Source: Fomitopsis serialis (Eukaryota; Basidiomycota; Agaricomycetes; Polyporales; Fomitopsidaceae). Taken from it: DNA of 64,000 bases. Numbering within the stretch: the first letter of the stretch is position 1; each line of letters starts with the position of its first letter. A model generated the notes under the pieces. That model saw nothing but the letters and a program-made list of their open reading frames with translations. It had not been told where the DNA came from and searched no databases. Below are positions 23,441-34,436 of the stretch, piece after piece. Position numbers and translations under genes: made by a program. The stretch covers positions 186,001 through 250,000 of the forward strand of contig NW_025954975.1 of the NCBI RefSeq assembly GCF_022376445.1, read 5' to 3'.

Positions 23441-25063
23441 ATGAAGCAGCATCGAGCTTTGGATAACCATGACATCGTGTCCAACATAATGCAACATTTC
23501 GGGCCTCCCGCGCGACTCGATTGTACGGATATCACCGACGTCAGCTTGAGGGTTGTTGTTGGAAAGCATTGGAGGGCCCTTGCGTATTGTGCACGCGTCT
23601 CAAAAGTCTTCTCTCAGCCAGTGTTGCGTTCCTTTGGTGCGAGCTTCCGTCACTCCTCCCATTGTTCTCTCTCGGTCTGTCCCTGTTCAAGGCCAAGAAT
23701 TATATCGGGGAGGTTGAAGACGACGATGACGATGACGACATTGAATATCTATGGGTGCGACTTTTTGTAGCCGTATACGTTCCAATGACTAGGATACTGA
23801 CGTGTCCGTCGCAACAGAGTTCTAACGAGGTCCCGACGGAGCAAGGGCTCGGACGCTTCACAAAAATTCGCAGCGCTCGTGCAGCGCATCAGCATTCCAG
23901 AGCACATCGATCCTTCCATCTTCTTCCACTTCTTGCGAGCGACTCCGGGCCAGCCACTCCTCCCCATGGTCGAGGTGATCAGGTGCACTGTCTCACCGTC
24001 CCTCGACTTAACCATATTGTCCCTCTCGGGTCATCACCTTCGCGAACTTTTTGTTCGTGAGGATAAAAATGCGTCATGGGACCGCCCGGAAAAGGCCCCT
24101 GAGGCTTGTGCTGTCAGACGGCTCCTCAGCGCATTGCCTGCGAGGACTCCGGGCCTACAGTCTCTCTGCGTATATGACAAGGGCATACACAAACTCCAGC
24201 ACATTCTATGTGTTAGTCAGCTGCGCGAGCTCCGTTCTCTGCGGATGAGGTTTTGGCCGGAGGATGCGTTGGCCAAGTTGGAGCACCTTCAAGACCTCGA
24301 TCTGCCCTTGGACGACTGGGTGACAGTACAACCCATACCTGAAGGATTTCCTCAGCTGCGGAGCTTGAAGTTTGATGGGCATGACCAGATAGACGTGCTG
24401 AGTCTGCCTGAGCTCGCAAAAGCCATGCCCCCCATCCGACACTTGGAGCGTCTTGAGATCGTCGACACTTTCGTGGAAAGTTTCACGGAGGACGACAGCC
24501 CCCTTGACGACTTCGTCGGTATATGTGCCGATACCTTGACCTCAGTCAGCTTGGATGTACATCCGGGTGGACCGTGTCCCGAGCTTCCTTTCCCCGTCCC
24601 AGCACTGAACATCCTCCGTCCCCTTATGCAGTTGCATCACCTCCAATCCTGCGACATCTCATTCAACGAAAACCTATCCTTCACCGACGGCGACCTGCGC
24701 AAGGTCCGAGGGATCTGGCCGCTCCTAAAAGCATTCACTCTTTCCTGGCGGCGCCCGTACGTCGCCGGCTCGGCCCCTTCCTTCCGCGCCATCGTCGACT
24801 TTCACTCGGCGTCTTCCGATCTGACGGTGCTCGAGCTCCCAGTTGTGGGCATCAACGGGAAGTGTGTGCGCTGCAAAGATATAAAAGCCCTGCCTCCGAG
24901 CTTTGTCATCGAGAACGAATGCATTCGAAATCCCGAGACACTGGCGCAGGCTCTTCGCGCGCTATTCCCGAAGATACGTATCACTAGGGATACCTTGAGA
25001 GGTACTTCTGGCGAGTGGGGCATGACCTTATCGAAACTTAGGGATACTAACAAGTATCATTGA
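23441..25063 (+). CDS. F-box/LRR protein, array copy 2
   Basis: The start MKQHRALDNHDIVSNIMQHF at 23441 aligns with the other copies; an upstream in-frame ATG at 23417 is an alternative. The F-box exon is followed by a poly-Asp linker, the Trp codon and an intron (23755-23817). The LRR-like exon includes RELRSLRMRFWPED, PQLRSLKFDGHDQIDVLSLP and GEWGMTLSKLRDTNKYH, ending at 25063. Two frame breaks are visible: a missing base near 23630 (RSF versus the WCELPSLLPLFSLGLSL frame) and an extra A in an A-run near 23866. With these aside, the coding sequence is full length and clearly paralogous to its neighbours. Expected role: SCF substrate adaptor. Confidence 0.8.
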
Positions 25064-25377
25064 TCATCGAGCAACATGGTGTAGTTGTTTGTGCGTAGTG
25101 CATTGCTGTGTAGATTCACGTTTTGTGCGACCTGCTGCCGGTGCTCGCTGTTCGAACCTTTTTGAATCACGCTGTCCCACTACCAATCGAGACCTAGTTT
25201 AAGCATATTTTGACGTTCGTCAACGCGGCTGGAGATTTCCGTCTGGTTGAAAGCTCGGACGCATACTGTCCCATTGCATGCAAGAATATATGTAACATTG
25301 CGGCATGTCTCTGGTATCTCCCTCTCGTCGCATCGTCATCAATGCATCACGCCTGGCGAGCGCTGCACCACCGACAT

Positions 25378-25445
25378 CAAGTATGCAAGAACTCTCGTGT
25401 CCTGTGCACGCATCCCGACGGATTTTTCTGGACGTGCCCTGGGCC
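25378..25445 (+). pseudogene. Vestigial F-box exon scrap upstream of copy 3
   Basis: Reads KYARTLVSCARIPTDFSG, which aligns with the F-box core KQWRSLAYCARISRAFS of the functional copies, but with no start, intron or LRR exon attached. The same scrap occurs at 27814-27876 upstream of copy 4, so it was duplicated with that repeat unit. Confidence 0.6.
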
Positions 25446-25564
25446 ACATGCATGACTTGGCGCTAGTCGCGACCAACTGACGCCGGATAATTGAACGTGT
25501 CCTCGAGACGCCACCGAGCTCTCTCCTCCGACTCTGCCTTCGTCGACGGCCGCATCAGCTCCAG

Positions 25565-27204
25565 ATGGCGCCCACCGAGCTCTGAGTAACAACGACATCA
25601 TCTCCTACATACTGGAGGAATTTCGGCCGCCGCACACCTCAATCATACAGACGAATTCGTCCCCGCCGCGCAGTTGAACGATGCCGTCGGAAAGCAATGG
25701 AGGAGTCTCGCGTATTGCGCCCGCATCTCAAGAGCATTCTCCGCACCGGCATTGCGCTTGCTCTGGCGAGAACTCCCGTCGCTGATCCCGTTGCTCTCCC
25801 TTGGTCTGTCCCTTGTCGAGGTGGACCCCGACATTACAGGCCCCGCCACGATGAGGACGATGACATATGGGTGCGATGAATTTCGAGAAGTCGGGAGGGC
25901 CATACTTGCGGCACTAACATATATCGTGCTAGGTTCAAGTTGCCAGGGAGGGCCGCCCAACCGCAAGGGCTGCAACGTCTCAATCATTTTGCGGCACTCG
26001 TTCGACGCGTTAGCCTCCCTGCTTCGGAGGACGTAGATTCCACAGTGTTATTTCACCTATCCCGAGCCAACCTGAATCAGCCGCTTCTTCCGATGGTCGA
26101 TGGGATCAAGTGCACGGCCTCACCTCAGCTCGATATGATCATACTGTTGCTCGCGGGGCATAGTCTCCGTGAGCTCATAATCACTACTGGGGCACCATGG
26201 ACCTCGGGGAGTTCCCTCGCGAAGCTCTTGCGTTGGCCGGCTGCTCGGTGCGCTTCCCTCAGTGACACCGGGACTGCAGTCCCTTTGCGTGTACGACACG
26301 AGCACAGATGGTCTTAGGAATAAAGTGTATTGGTCGTTTGCGCGAGCTACGTTCGCTACGCCTGGAGTTCCGGTCGTACGAACATTGGTCCAGCGCCTTC
26401 TTCCAAGCGTTAGCCAAGCTGGACCATCTCTCCGATCTCGCTTACCCTCGACGACTACAGAACTGGAGACACCCGATGCAGGAAGGTTTCCCTCAGCTAC
26501 GTAGGCTGAGGTTCGCTGGTCATCGCCATCATGGACATGGCAGCCTTTGGCTCTCTGGCGAAGGTCATGCCTCCTATCCGATTGGAGTACCTTGACGTCG
26601 TCCACGCTTTCGCGGACAGCTTCACGGAGGTTCACAGCCATCTTGACGAGTTCTTCACCACATGCGCTGACACATTGTCTACCGTCAAGCTGGGCGTGTA
26701 TTCGGAGAACGGGCACCGCCGCGGCGCCGCCCCCTTCCCTGTGTTCAATATCCTCCGGCCCCTTGTACGACTGCATTGCCTGCAGGTCTGCACGATCTCC
26801 GTCTCGAGGACCCTCGCCTTCACAGATCGTGACCTGCGCAATGTTCGAGGGGTCTGGCCACACCTACAAGTGTTCACTCTTTCCTGGAGCACCCACGTAG
26901 CGCAGGCACAGCACCTTCTTTCGACGACATCGTCGACTTCCTCTGGGAGTGCCCTCGGCTCACGATGTTCAAGCTCTCAGCTATATGCATTGATGGGACG
27001 CCCCAGTCTTGTACGAACCTCGAGGCCCTACCCCCGAGTCTTGTAGTCGAGGACGCACACATTCGGGACCCTATGGCGTTTGCAGACGTTCTCCGCGGTC
27101 TGTTCCCAGCGGTTCGCATTGCAGAGGTTTTGAACAGTGCGCCTAGCAAATGGGGCATAGTCTTGTCGAGACTTAGGGATACCAATAAGCCCACGGATCT
27201 TTGA
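25565..27204 (+). pseudogene. F-box/LRR array copy 3, heavily frameshifted (probable pseudogene)
   Basis: Recognisable throughout against copy 4: SNNDIISYILEEFRPP, VGKQWRSLAYCARISRAFSA, an intron after the Trp codon at 25867-25869 with acceptor near 25938, PQGLQRLNHFAALVRRVSLP, IKCIGRLRELRSLRLEF, IRLEYLDVVHAFADSF, ECPRLTMFKLSAICIDG and a final KWGIVLSRLRDTNK before the stop at 27202-27204. At least six frame breaks are needed to read it, near 25573, 25636, 26225, 26310, 26535 and 26905, the first within four codons of the ATG. Some may be assembly errors like those in housekeeping genes here, but the density is the highest in the window, so real decay is likely. Alternatively it may be a functional gene with poor consensus sequence. 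Confidence 0.75.
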
Positions 27205-27813
27205 GCGCCGCAGCGTGGTCGCCATTCCTGCATAGTACGACGCTGGTCTTTACTTCACGTTTCTTGCAATCTGCTGTCAGTGCCTGGCTGTTCAAATGTT
27301 TCCCGAGTTACTTACGTCCGTTGCACTACTTACGCTGCTTCTAACTTACTAACTGACGCACTTAGCATCATGTGATTGCGTTTATTACTTACTACTTGTC
27401 TTGTCGACTAGCAGAATCGTTGGCTACGTCCTGCCATACAATGTTCTACACTCATATTGTTGACCAATGCTGCGCAGCGGAAAGGAGTTTGGGAGAACAT
27501 CACAGTCATGTCCCGATGCAGTGGCAGCAGCCAGGCCCTGCTGGCTGCCATTCGGACGTCCTGAGACTTCCTCGCGTTGCACTCCCGTTACTTATGCGAC
27601 ATTATTACAGTACTATTAACTCGAAACCTGCCAGTGGGCTAAGCATGTCTTGTCAATCATCGACGGGCTGCCTAGCGGCTCACTAGCGCTCACTGGACAT
27701 GTTGGCACCTGTCCGAGTCATTATTGCAAAAATTGCAAGAAATCCTGTACATTACATCGCGGCATGTTCCTCCGGGTCGTATCTCCCTCTCGTCGCAATG
27801 CATCACTGGCACC

Positions 27814-27876
27814 AAGTATGCAAGAATCCTCGCGTCTTGTGCACGCCTCACGACGTGTTTTCTGAGCCTGCCCGCG
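27814..27876 (+). pseudogene. Vestigial F-box exon scrap upstream of copy 4
   Basis: Reads TKYARILASCARLTTCF, aligning with GKQWKTLASCARVSRAFSEPA of copy 4 itself. No start or downstream exons. It is homologous to the scrap at 25378-25445, including flanking non-coding sequence. Confidence 0.6.
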
Positions 27877-27997
27877 GCGGGCCACATGCATAATCGACTC
27901 GGCGCTAGTCGCGACCAACTCCGTATACTAATTAAACGCGTCCTTGTCTCCTCCGACTTCGCCTTCGTCCGACGGCCGTCAGCGCGTCGGCTCTCAG

Positions 27998-29676
27998 ATG
28001 GCGCTTCACCGAGCTTTGAGTAACGACGACATCGTCTCCTACATATTGGAGGACTTTCGGGCACCCACACGCCATACAGCCTTCGTCCCCACACACCTGG
28101 ACGTTGCTCGCGGAAAGCAATGGAAGACCCTCGCATCTTGCGCCCGCGTCTCGAGGGCTTTCTCCGAACCGGCATTGCGCTTGCTATGGCGAGAGCTCCC
28201 GTCGCTGCTCCCGTTTCTCTCCCTTGGTCTGTCCCTTGTCGAGGTGAAGCCCGGCATTATTAGCAGCTCTTTCGGCAGTGATATCGATGACCTCGATTCT
28301 GACATATTGGACATGCCAAGCTTATGGGTGCGATGGATTCTGATATTTGAGCCGGGGAGGAGGAGGGACACTGACATGCGTCGCGCCAGGTCGCCGAGGA
28401 GGGCCCAGCACAGCAAGGGCTGCAACGTCTCGCTCACTTTGCATCGCTCATTCGACGCGTTAGCCTCCCCACTTCGGAGACCGTGGATCCCACTATCTTC
28501 TTTTGCCTATCCCGAGCCAACATGAATCAGCCGCTTCTTCCAATGGTCGAGGGGATCAAGTGCATCACCTCGCCTCACCTGGACATGATTATCATGTCGC
28601 TCGCGGGGCATAGTCTCCGTGAGCTCATCATTCTCAAGAATGCTCGCGCCCCATCCTACCATGGGGAGGTTTCTCGCGAGTCTCATGCGGTTAATCGGCT
28701 TCTCGGTGTGCTTCCCTCGTTGACACCGGGACTACAGTCCCTTTGCGTCTATGACACGGGGGGCATACATGAGCTTTGGAATATAGAGTGTATCGGTCGT
28801 TTGCGCGAACTACGTTCGCTGCGCCTGGAGTTCTGGTCGTATGAGTCTTGGCTGGAGCCTTTTATTCACACATTAGCCAAGCTGGACCATCTCTGCCATC
28901 TCGCTTTACCCTACGAAGACTACATAGAGGAAGACGCACCACCGATGCGGGAAGGTTTCCCTCAGCTGCGGAGGCTGAGGTTCGCTGGTCATCGCTATGA
29001 TGACATGGAATACTTTGGCTCTCTGGCAAAGATCATGCCTCCTATCCGATTGGAGTACCTTGACGTCGCGGACGCTTTCGTGGACAACTTCATGGAGGAT
29101 CACAGCGAATTTGACGACTTCTTCGCCACATATGTGGACACATTGTCCACGGTCAAGCTGGATTTGCAGTCGGACGACGAGGATGACCCAACCGCTCAGT
29201 TCCCTGTATTCAACATCCTCCGGCCCCTTATGCGACTGCATTGCCTGCAGGTCTGCAAGATCTCGTTCGCAGAGAAATTCGTCTTCGCAGAGCATGGCCT
29301 GCGCAACGTCCGTGGGGTCTGGCCATACCTGCAGGTGTTCACGCTTACCTGGAAACACTCACATAGGGCAGGCGCGGCACCTTCTTTCGACGATATCGTT
29401 GACTTCATTTGGGAGTGCCCCCAGCTCATGGTGTTGAAGCTCTCGGCTGTATGCGTCAATGGGAAGCCCAAGTCTTGTATGAAGTTCAATGGCCTACCAC
29501 CGGATTTCGTAGTCGAGGACGCGCGCATTCGGGACCCTACGTCGTTTGCCAACGTTCTTCGCGAACTATTCCCGGCCATTCGCATTTCAAAGACCTTGAG
29601 CGGTACCCCCGGCAAATGGGGCATAGTCTTGTCCAGACTTAGGAGAACCAACAAGTCTAGATCAACGGGTCATTGA
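27998..29676 (+). CDS. F-box/LRR protein, array copy 4 (intact)
   Basis: Two exons, 27998-28327 (110 codons) and 28390-29676, encode 538 residues with no frame break, making this the reference copy of the array. Start MALHRALSNDDIVSYILEDF. The F-box-like domain ends KTLASCARVSRAFSEPALRL then WRELPSLLPFLSLGLSLVEV. A short acidic linker and Trp precede the intron. The second exon carries an irregular LRR-like solenoid (RELRSLRLEFWSYESW, PQLRRLRFAGHRYDDMEYFG, IRLEYLDVADAFVDNF, CPQLMVLKLSAVCVNG). No transmembrane or signal segment. Likely partners are Skp1 and cullin-1 through the F-box; the target is unknown. An internal ATG at 28483 is not the start because the F-box lies upstream of it. Confidence 0.88.
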
Positions 29677-30166
29677 GCGCCGCAATGTGGTTCCAATTCC
29701 TGCACGGTATGTTAGTCTTCATCTTAAGTTACCGTGATTCGCCGTCATGCATCATGCCTGGCTGTTCAATAGGTTCCAGAGCTACGTCCCGGCTGTCGCG
29801 CTACTTACGCTGCTCCTAAATAGTATGATGACAGACATTACCCTGCCTGAGATTCCACCTCCCTCGAGTTACGTGCTTCCCGTGACGTTCGTCGGCCTGC
29901 AATGTACTTAGCTTCTGCTGCTCCCACTTACGCGCATAACGTCATATGCATGATTGTGGTTAGAGTTGTGTGACTCTGGGTCAAATAACGTACCACGATT
30001 ACCGTTTCGACTTAGCCGGCGACGCGGTGCGGGCGGCTTGGTATTCGGTTCCATCGTTAGTATGCACAGTGTGCAAACTGTACTCAGTACGCGGTGGCTC
30101 TCTCTTCGTGCGCGTCCACTACTTCATCATTATCACCGTTGCGAGCCTCCTGATTTATACTTGCAG

Positions 30167-31786
30167 ATGACACTCCATCCTGCCTTGCAGACATACGACA
30201 TCGTGTGGCGTATACTCCAGGAGTTTGGCCCCCTCTCTGGTCGAGGCGATGTGGCAGACAAAAACAAGTTTCACTCTTGGTGTCGAGACAGAAAGGCTCT
30301 CGCGTCGTGTGCACGCACCTCAAAATGGTTCTCGCAGCCTGCCTTGTGTCTGCTTTGGCGAGACCTAGATTCGCTCCGCCCGCTATTGTCTCTCCTAGAC
30401 ACCTTACATATTCGTGTCAGGGATAGCGACGACAGATCTATGGGCAATCATGGCATTGACAGGCCATCGGTACGTGATTACTGTAAGCTATCGAACGACG
30501 GTACGAATGTACTGACAATATGAAGATCACAGAGCGTCTGACACAGACAAAGCGCGATCGCTTCATGCAGTATGCTCAGCTTATCCAGTGCATAAGTATC
30601 CAGCCTCGCGAAATTCTCATGGCTCCCGCCGTCCTCTCCCTGCTCAGTCTTATCAATTCGGGCCAACCTCTTGCACCGATGCTCAGCCAAATCTGGTGCA
30701 CGCTATCATCGGGTGTGGATGTCGCCTTGGGGTACCTCGTCGGTCCGACGCTCGACACCTTTATCCTTCACGCTCCTACGCATGACTCATTCGGAGACGA
30801 TGTTGATGGTAGGGCGGAGGCAAGAGCAACATTCGAGCGCATCCTACGCTATCTTCCCGATAGATGTCCCGGACTGCGACATCTCCGCATTGACTACCAG
30901 GTGGAAAGCTTGTCGCACTTGGTCGACCTCGGCCGCTTCGCTCACCTCCAAACGTTGCGTATTGACTGCGAGCATGCGGCGCCCCTGATACGGAGTTCTT
31001 GCGTGCGCTATCCGCGCTGGAACACCTCGCCCATCTCGTCATGCCGCTCGGGAATTGGGAAGCGCATGCGCAACCGATCTCTCGGGGCTTCTGCAGTTGC
31101 GGATCCTAGAGTTGACAGGCTCGAGCAGTCTGCAGCTACACCCAGTTGACCTGCGGCAGGCCATACCTTGCCTCCGGCTGGAGCAACTCAGGATAGCTCG
31201 TCCCGCACGGTCTAGTTTGATCCATCTACCACAGTTCCACGACACCTTTGTTCCGTGTCTGCAAAGACATTGACGAGGATCCACTTGTACATGACGGGGG
31301 AGGGTGCTACAGACGGCACGGGAGCTGCGTTTAGCGTCTTCCGACCTCTTCTGCAGTTGCGCAGATTGCAGGTCTGCCATGTGTCCCTTCCTGACCACGT
31401 CATATTCACCGACGGCGACCTCCGCGATATCAGCGAAGCCTGGCCGCTATTGACCGCCTTCACTGTACTCTGGCGAAGTCAGTGGGACCCTGAGGTGCGC
31501 GCACTCACGTGGGGCAGGATCCCCGTGTTCCGGAGCGTTGCGGATTTCATCTGGGAGCACATGGCACTGGGGAGGCTCACCTTGCTGCCGTGATGTGGGC
31601 AGTCAAACAGCAATCAAGGCCGCCTGCCGCAACGTGTATCGATTCACGGATGGCCTCTTGGTCGACGACAACAGGATTCGGGACCCGGGCACTGGCAAGG
31701 TCTTCTACGTTGTTTCCCTGCCTCCGCCCTGCCAACACGACTTCGCACATGCGTCTGTCCGCTGGAATAAGGTACTGTCCGTGTAA
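30167..31786 (+). CDS. F-box/LRR protein, array copy 5 (divergent, frameshifted)
   Basis: The start MTLHPALQTYDIVWRILQEF at 30167 is preceded directly by TTGCAG. The F-box region reads KALASCARTSKWFSQPALCL then WRDLDSLRPLLSLL. After a probable intron around 30470-30523 the LRR-like exon has RFMQYAQLIQCISIQPRE, YLPDRCPGLRHLRID, LLQLRILELTGSS, LLQLRRLQVCHVSLPDH and TDGDLRDISEAWPLLTAF, ending with VYRFTDGLLVDDNRIRDP and a stop at 31784-31786. At least three frame breaks occur, near 30985, 31265 and 31585. It is the most diverged member in sequence and lacks the acidic linker's length. It may be a decaying copy, or a good gene with assembly errors. Confidence 0.7.
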
Positions 31787-32004
31787 CTCCAGACATGGTA
31801 CCCAGGAGCACCTGGTAGGCGGAGACTCGCGGCAGAGTAGGACTCAGCTGATATTATTGGGTTGAGTACAGTGCTGCCATTGCAGCGTATATCTTGGTAA
31901 GACCGCGCGTTATACAAAGGACGTCTAGTATCCAAACGTGAGCCTTCTGATAGGTACGCCATGGACCGACATTCCAAATCTAGCGCTGCCGGCTAGTAGG
32001 AGGA
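31787..32004. other. Convergent intergenic spacer
   Basis: Lies between the last F-box copy and the 3' end of the secreted-protein gene. Nothing is recognised. Confidence 0.4.
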
Positions 32005-33158
32005 TCAACTCAAGTGTCCCGGCTGGAATGCTACCTGCCACAAGTTGTACTCGCTCAGCGTCGCCTTCCGGAACATGAGCGTAATGTCCTCATAGTAGTC
32101 TTTCCAGTAGTCATAGTTGGCGATGAAGAAATCTGCGCAAGCGTGTTGAGACATTCGCGACGCAGCTTCAAGGACGCGCCCACTCACCGATCTGAGGCTG
32201 GAGATAGGAATAGTCGAGGTTGGGTAGGACCCACTGCTCGTACCAGAGTGTATCTGGACCCGCAGATCAGAGACGCAGAAGCATGTGAAGGCGGATAAAG
32301 GACAAACATACCGTCGGAGAATGACGTGTTCACCAGCCCTTCCGCGATGTAATAATATGACTGCATGATTCGTTCATATCGCGTCTTATAAACAAGCGCG
32401 ACATCCAGGGACCCACCTGTATGCACGGAATCTGCGCCGCCAGCGAGACGACCCAGTTGTAGTCCTTCGCAGCCACGAACTGGAAGTCGGTATACTGGTT
32501 CAGCGCCGCCGTCGGCGCCGCACTCAGCACCACGCTCTCGCTGAGGCCGAGCCCCGCGGGCGGCGGCGCCGTCGTGACCTGGACGGACGAGAGGGCGTAC
32601 GCGCCGTCGTTCGCGACGTCGCTCAGAGAGCTGTTCAGCTCCGCGAGCGACTGCGCGCTGAAGGACCGCTCGACGTCGAACGCGAGCAGGCGGATGCAGT
32701 ACCAGTAGTCCTGCTGGGGATGCGATCAGGATGCTGTATTGCCGGGGTGGGTCCGGCGGTGCTCACCACTTCGTACCACTGGTATCCTGCGGTTATGGAC
32801 TCGTTCCCCGGCGCTGCTGTCTTCATCGCCTCGATGAACGGGTTGCTCAGGAGCTGCTGCCATATATCCTGGTTGTCCTGGATCAACCGGGCGACGAGAT
32901 CACGGCTGCAGACGCATATGAGTGTGGGCCCGGTGCGGCTCAGCCGTCGACGTACGGATCCGCGGCGTCCTGTCGCGGAGAGAGCGCCCTCTTCCGCGCG
33001 ACGGCGTCGATCTTGTGCTGGGGGACGCCGTAGTCGGGGTGGGCGGCGTACTTGCGGAGACGATCGTGGGCGATGCGAGCGCGGGCGGATACCGCTAGCG
33101 ATGGCACCGCTGCATACAAAGCGAGAACGCCGAGGAACAGGAGCGCAAGGAAGTGCAT
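32005..33158 (-). CDS. Secreted orphan protein with N-terminal signal peptide
   Basis: Start MHFLALLFLGVLALYAAVP at 33158, a clear signal peptide with probable cleavage after an Ala near residues 23-25; stop at 32005-32007. At least five introns are needed: one at 32906-32955 joins DP to RDLVARLIQDNQDIWQQ, others separate GYQWYEV, DYWYCIRLLAFDVERSFS, LNQYTDFQFVAAKDYNWVVS, SYYYIAEGLVNTSFSDG and DFFIANYDYWKDYYEDIT. It is rich in Tyr and Trp with several N-x-S/T sites (GNES, NSS, NTS), consistent with a glycosylated secreted or cell-wall protein. I recognise no family. TATA element and 5' end are well placed. Predicted length is about 250-270 residues. Confidence 0.7.
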
Positions 33159-33201
33159 GGCTGCCTGCTGAACGGGCTGGAACCTCGCGGAATCTCAAGC
33201 C

Positions 33202-33209
33202 TTTATATC
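33202..33209 (-). promoter_or_regulatory. TATA box of the secreted-protein gene
   Basis: Minus strand reads GATATAAAG about 45-50 bases before the start codon at 33158. This close spacing implies a very short 5' leader. Confidence 0.5.
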
Positions 33210-34436
33210 GACACTGCTGGACGCTACGCGCCAGGTATACTGTACACGACAGGGACATGACGCGACATGCAGGGTCCTCGGAGCGAAATGTTCGAGCGAA
33301 GATGAGAAGAGGGAAGACGTGAGAGTCGCAGGGACTCTGTGCGCCAGGAGCCGCTCGGAAGCGGCTCACACGGGCAGCGCGGCGTCAATTCCAGTTGGGG
33401 ATGAATCTACGAAGCCCTACCATACTTAGATGCGGGTGAGCCTGGGGAATCCGGAGAAGATGGGATACATACCTGACTGGGATCTTGCAGATAAGCACCG
33501 CGGAGCACCTTCCGCTTTCAAGTTGCTGCTGCTGTCCTTGTGCTGTCTCCTCGTGAATACGATAGCTTAGTTCTGGTTGTGGTCAATGTCTGCTCCTGTA
33601 CGATCCTCCTCCTCCTCCAGGGACGCTCAGTCAGTCCGCGGATAGATGCAGATTCCAGGATAACAGGATCATGATAGCCTCGGGGCGACGTGCGCCTCAG
33701 TGCGTTCAATGGCCTTCCCACCTCAAGGCCTCATGCCAGAAGAAGGATGCACCGCACGAACCGACTGGCAGGCACCAAATCACCATATGAGATGTCTTGC
33801 CCACCTAGTGCCTGGAGAACTAGAAGTGATAGGCTGCTCACAGGCGTATACATGCAACGCTGGCGACGAGCGAAAGCGCCGCTCCTCTAACAGCACCCTC
33901 ACCTCTCCCAGCCAAACTCCGAGAAGAGGAGTCGACTCACCTGCTCTGCTGCAACTATTGAACTAAATCGCGCCTCTGAGCCGCATCGCTGCCCGTTCCC
34001 TGGGCAGGTGCACGTTCGCGAGCCTCGAAACGCGTCGGCAGCACATGCGTGACAAGCTTGGAATCATCTACCAGTTTCCCTGGGGTGTTCGAGACTCCGA
34101 AAGGTTCACGTTCAGATCTCAGAGGTTGCCAGGAGGGTGAGAGGCGGACGGACCGTGAGCGCATTGTCCAAGCCAAATCTGAGCCACTGTGGCTGTCGCA
34201 GGGATCTTCGCTTAGACGCCCATACATATCGAGTCCAGCGAGCCTCTTCTCCCTCGTCCCAACCCAACGCCCCCTGGTCTCTCGCGCGTGTTCACGAATA
34301 TTCAGCTACTCCGATATCTGGGACTGTGGATGTACAACCGCTCTGCAGCAGAATAGCTCCTACGACGCGTGTTTCGTCAACTAGAATTCCATCTCTGCGT
34401 AGGCCGCTACCGCCAGTGGCTCGCCCGCAACCGCCA
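33210..34436. other. Intergenic region, no gene recognised
   Basis: About 1.2 kb between divergent genes. Short frames such as the one at 33700-33966 have no homology I can name. Promoters of both neighbours are expected here. Confidence 0.45.

Larger units (their letters stand above)
21262..31786 (+). repeat. Tandem array of five F-box/LRR paralogues
   Basis: Starts at 21262, 23441, 25565, 27998 and 30167 give spacings of 2179, 2124, 2433 and 2169 bases, all on the plus strand. Copies share exon structure (an F-box exon ending in a Trp codon, one intron, then a long LRR-like exon) and short similar 3' flanks (GGCTGTTCAA-type words near 25147, 27288 and 29760). Copies 3 and 4 also share their 5' flanks. 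This is a classic tandem-duplication array. Confidence 0.9.

Noticed and set aside
21262..31786. F-box array as a transposon-borne or mobile cluster
   Set aside because: No terminal repeats, transposase or reverse-transcriptase remnants seen. Regular head-to-tail spacing is better explained by unequal crossing over.
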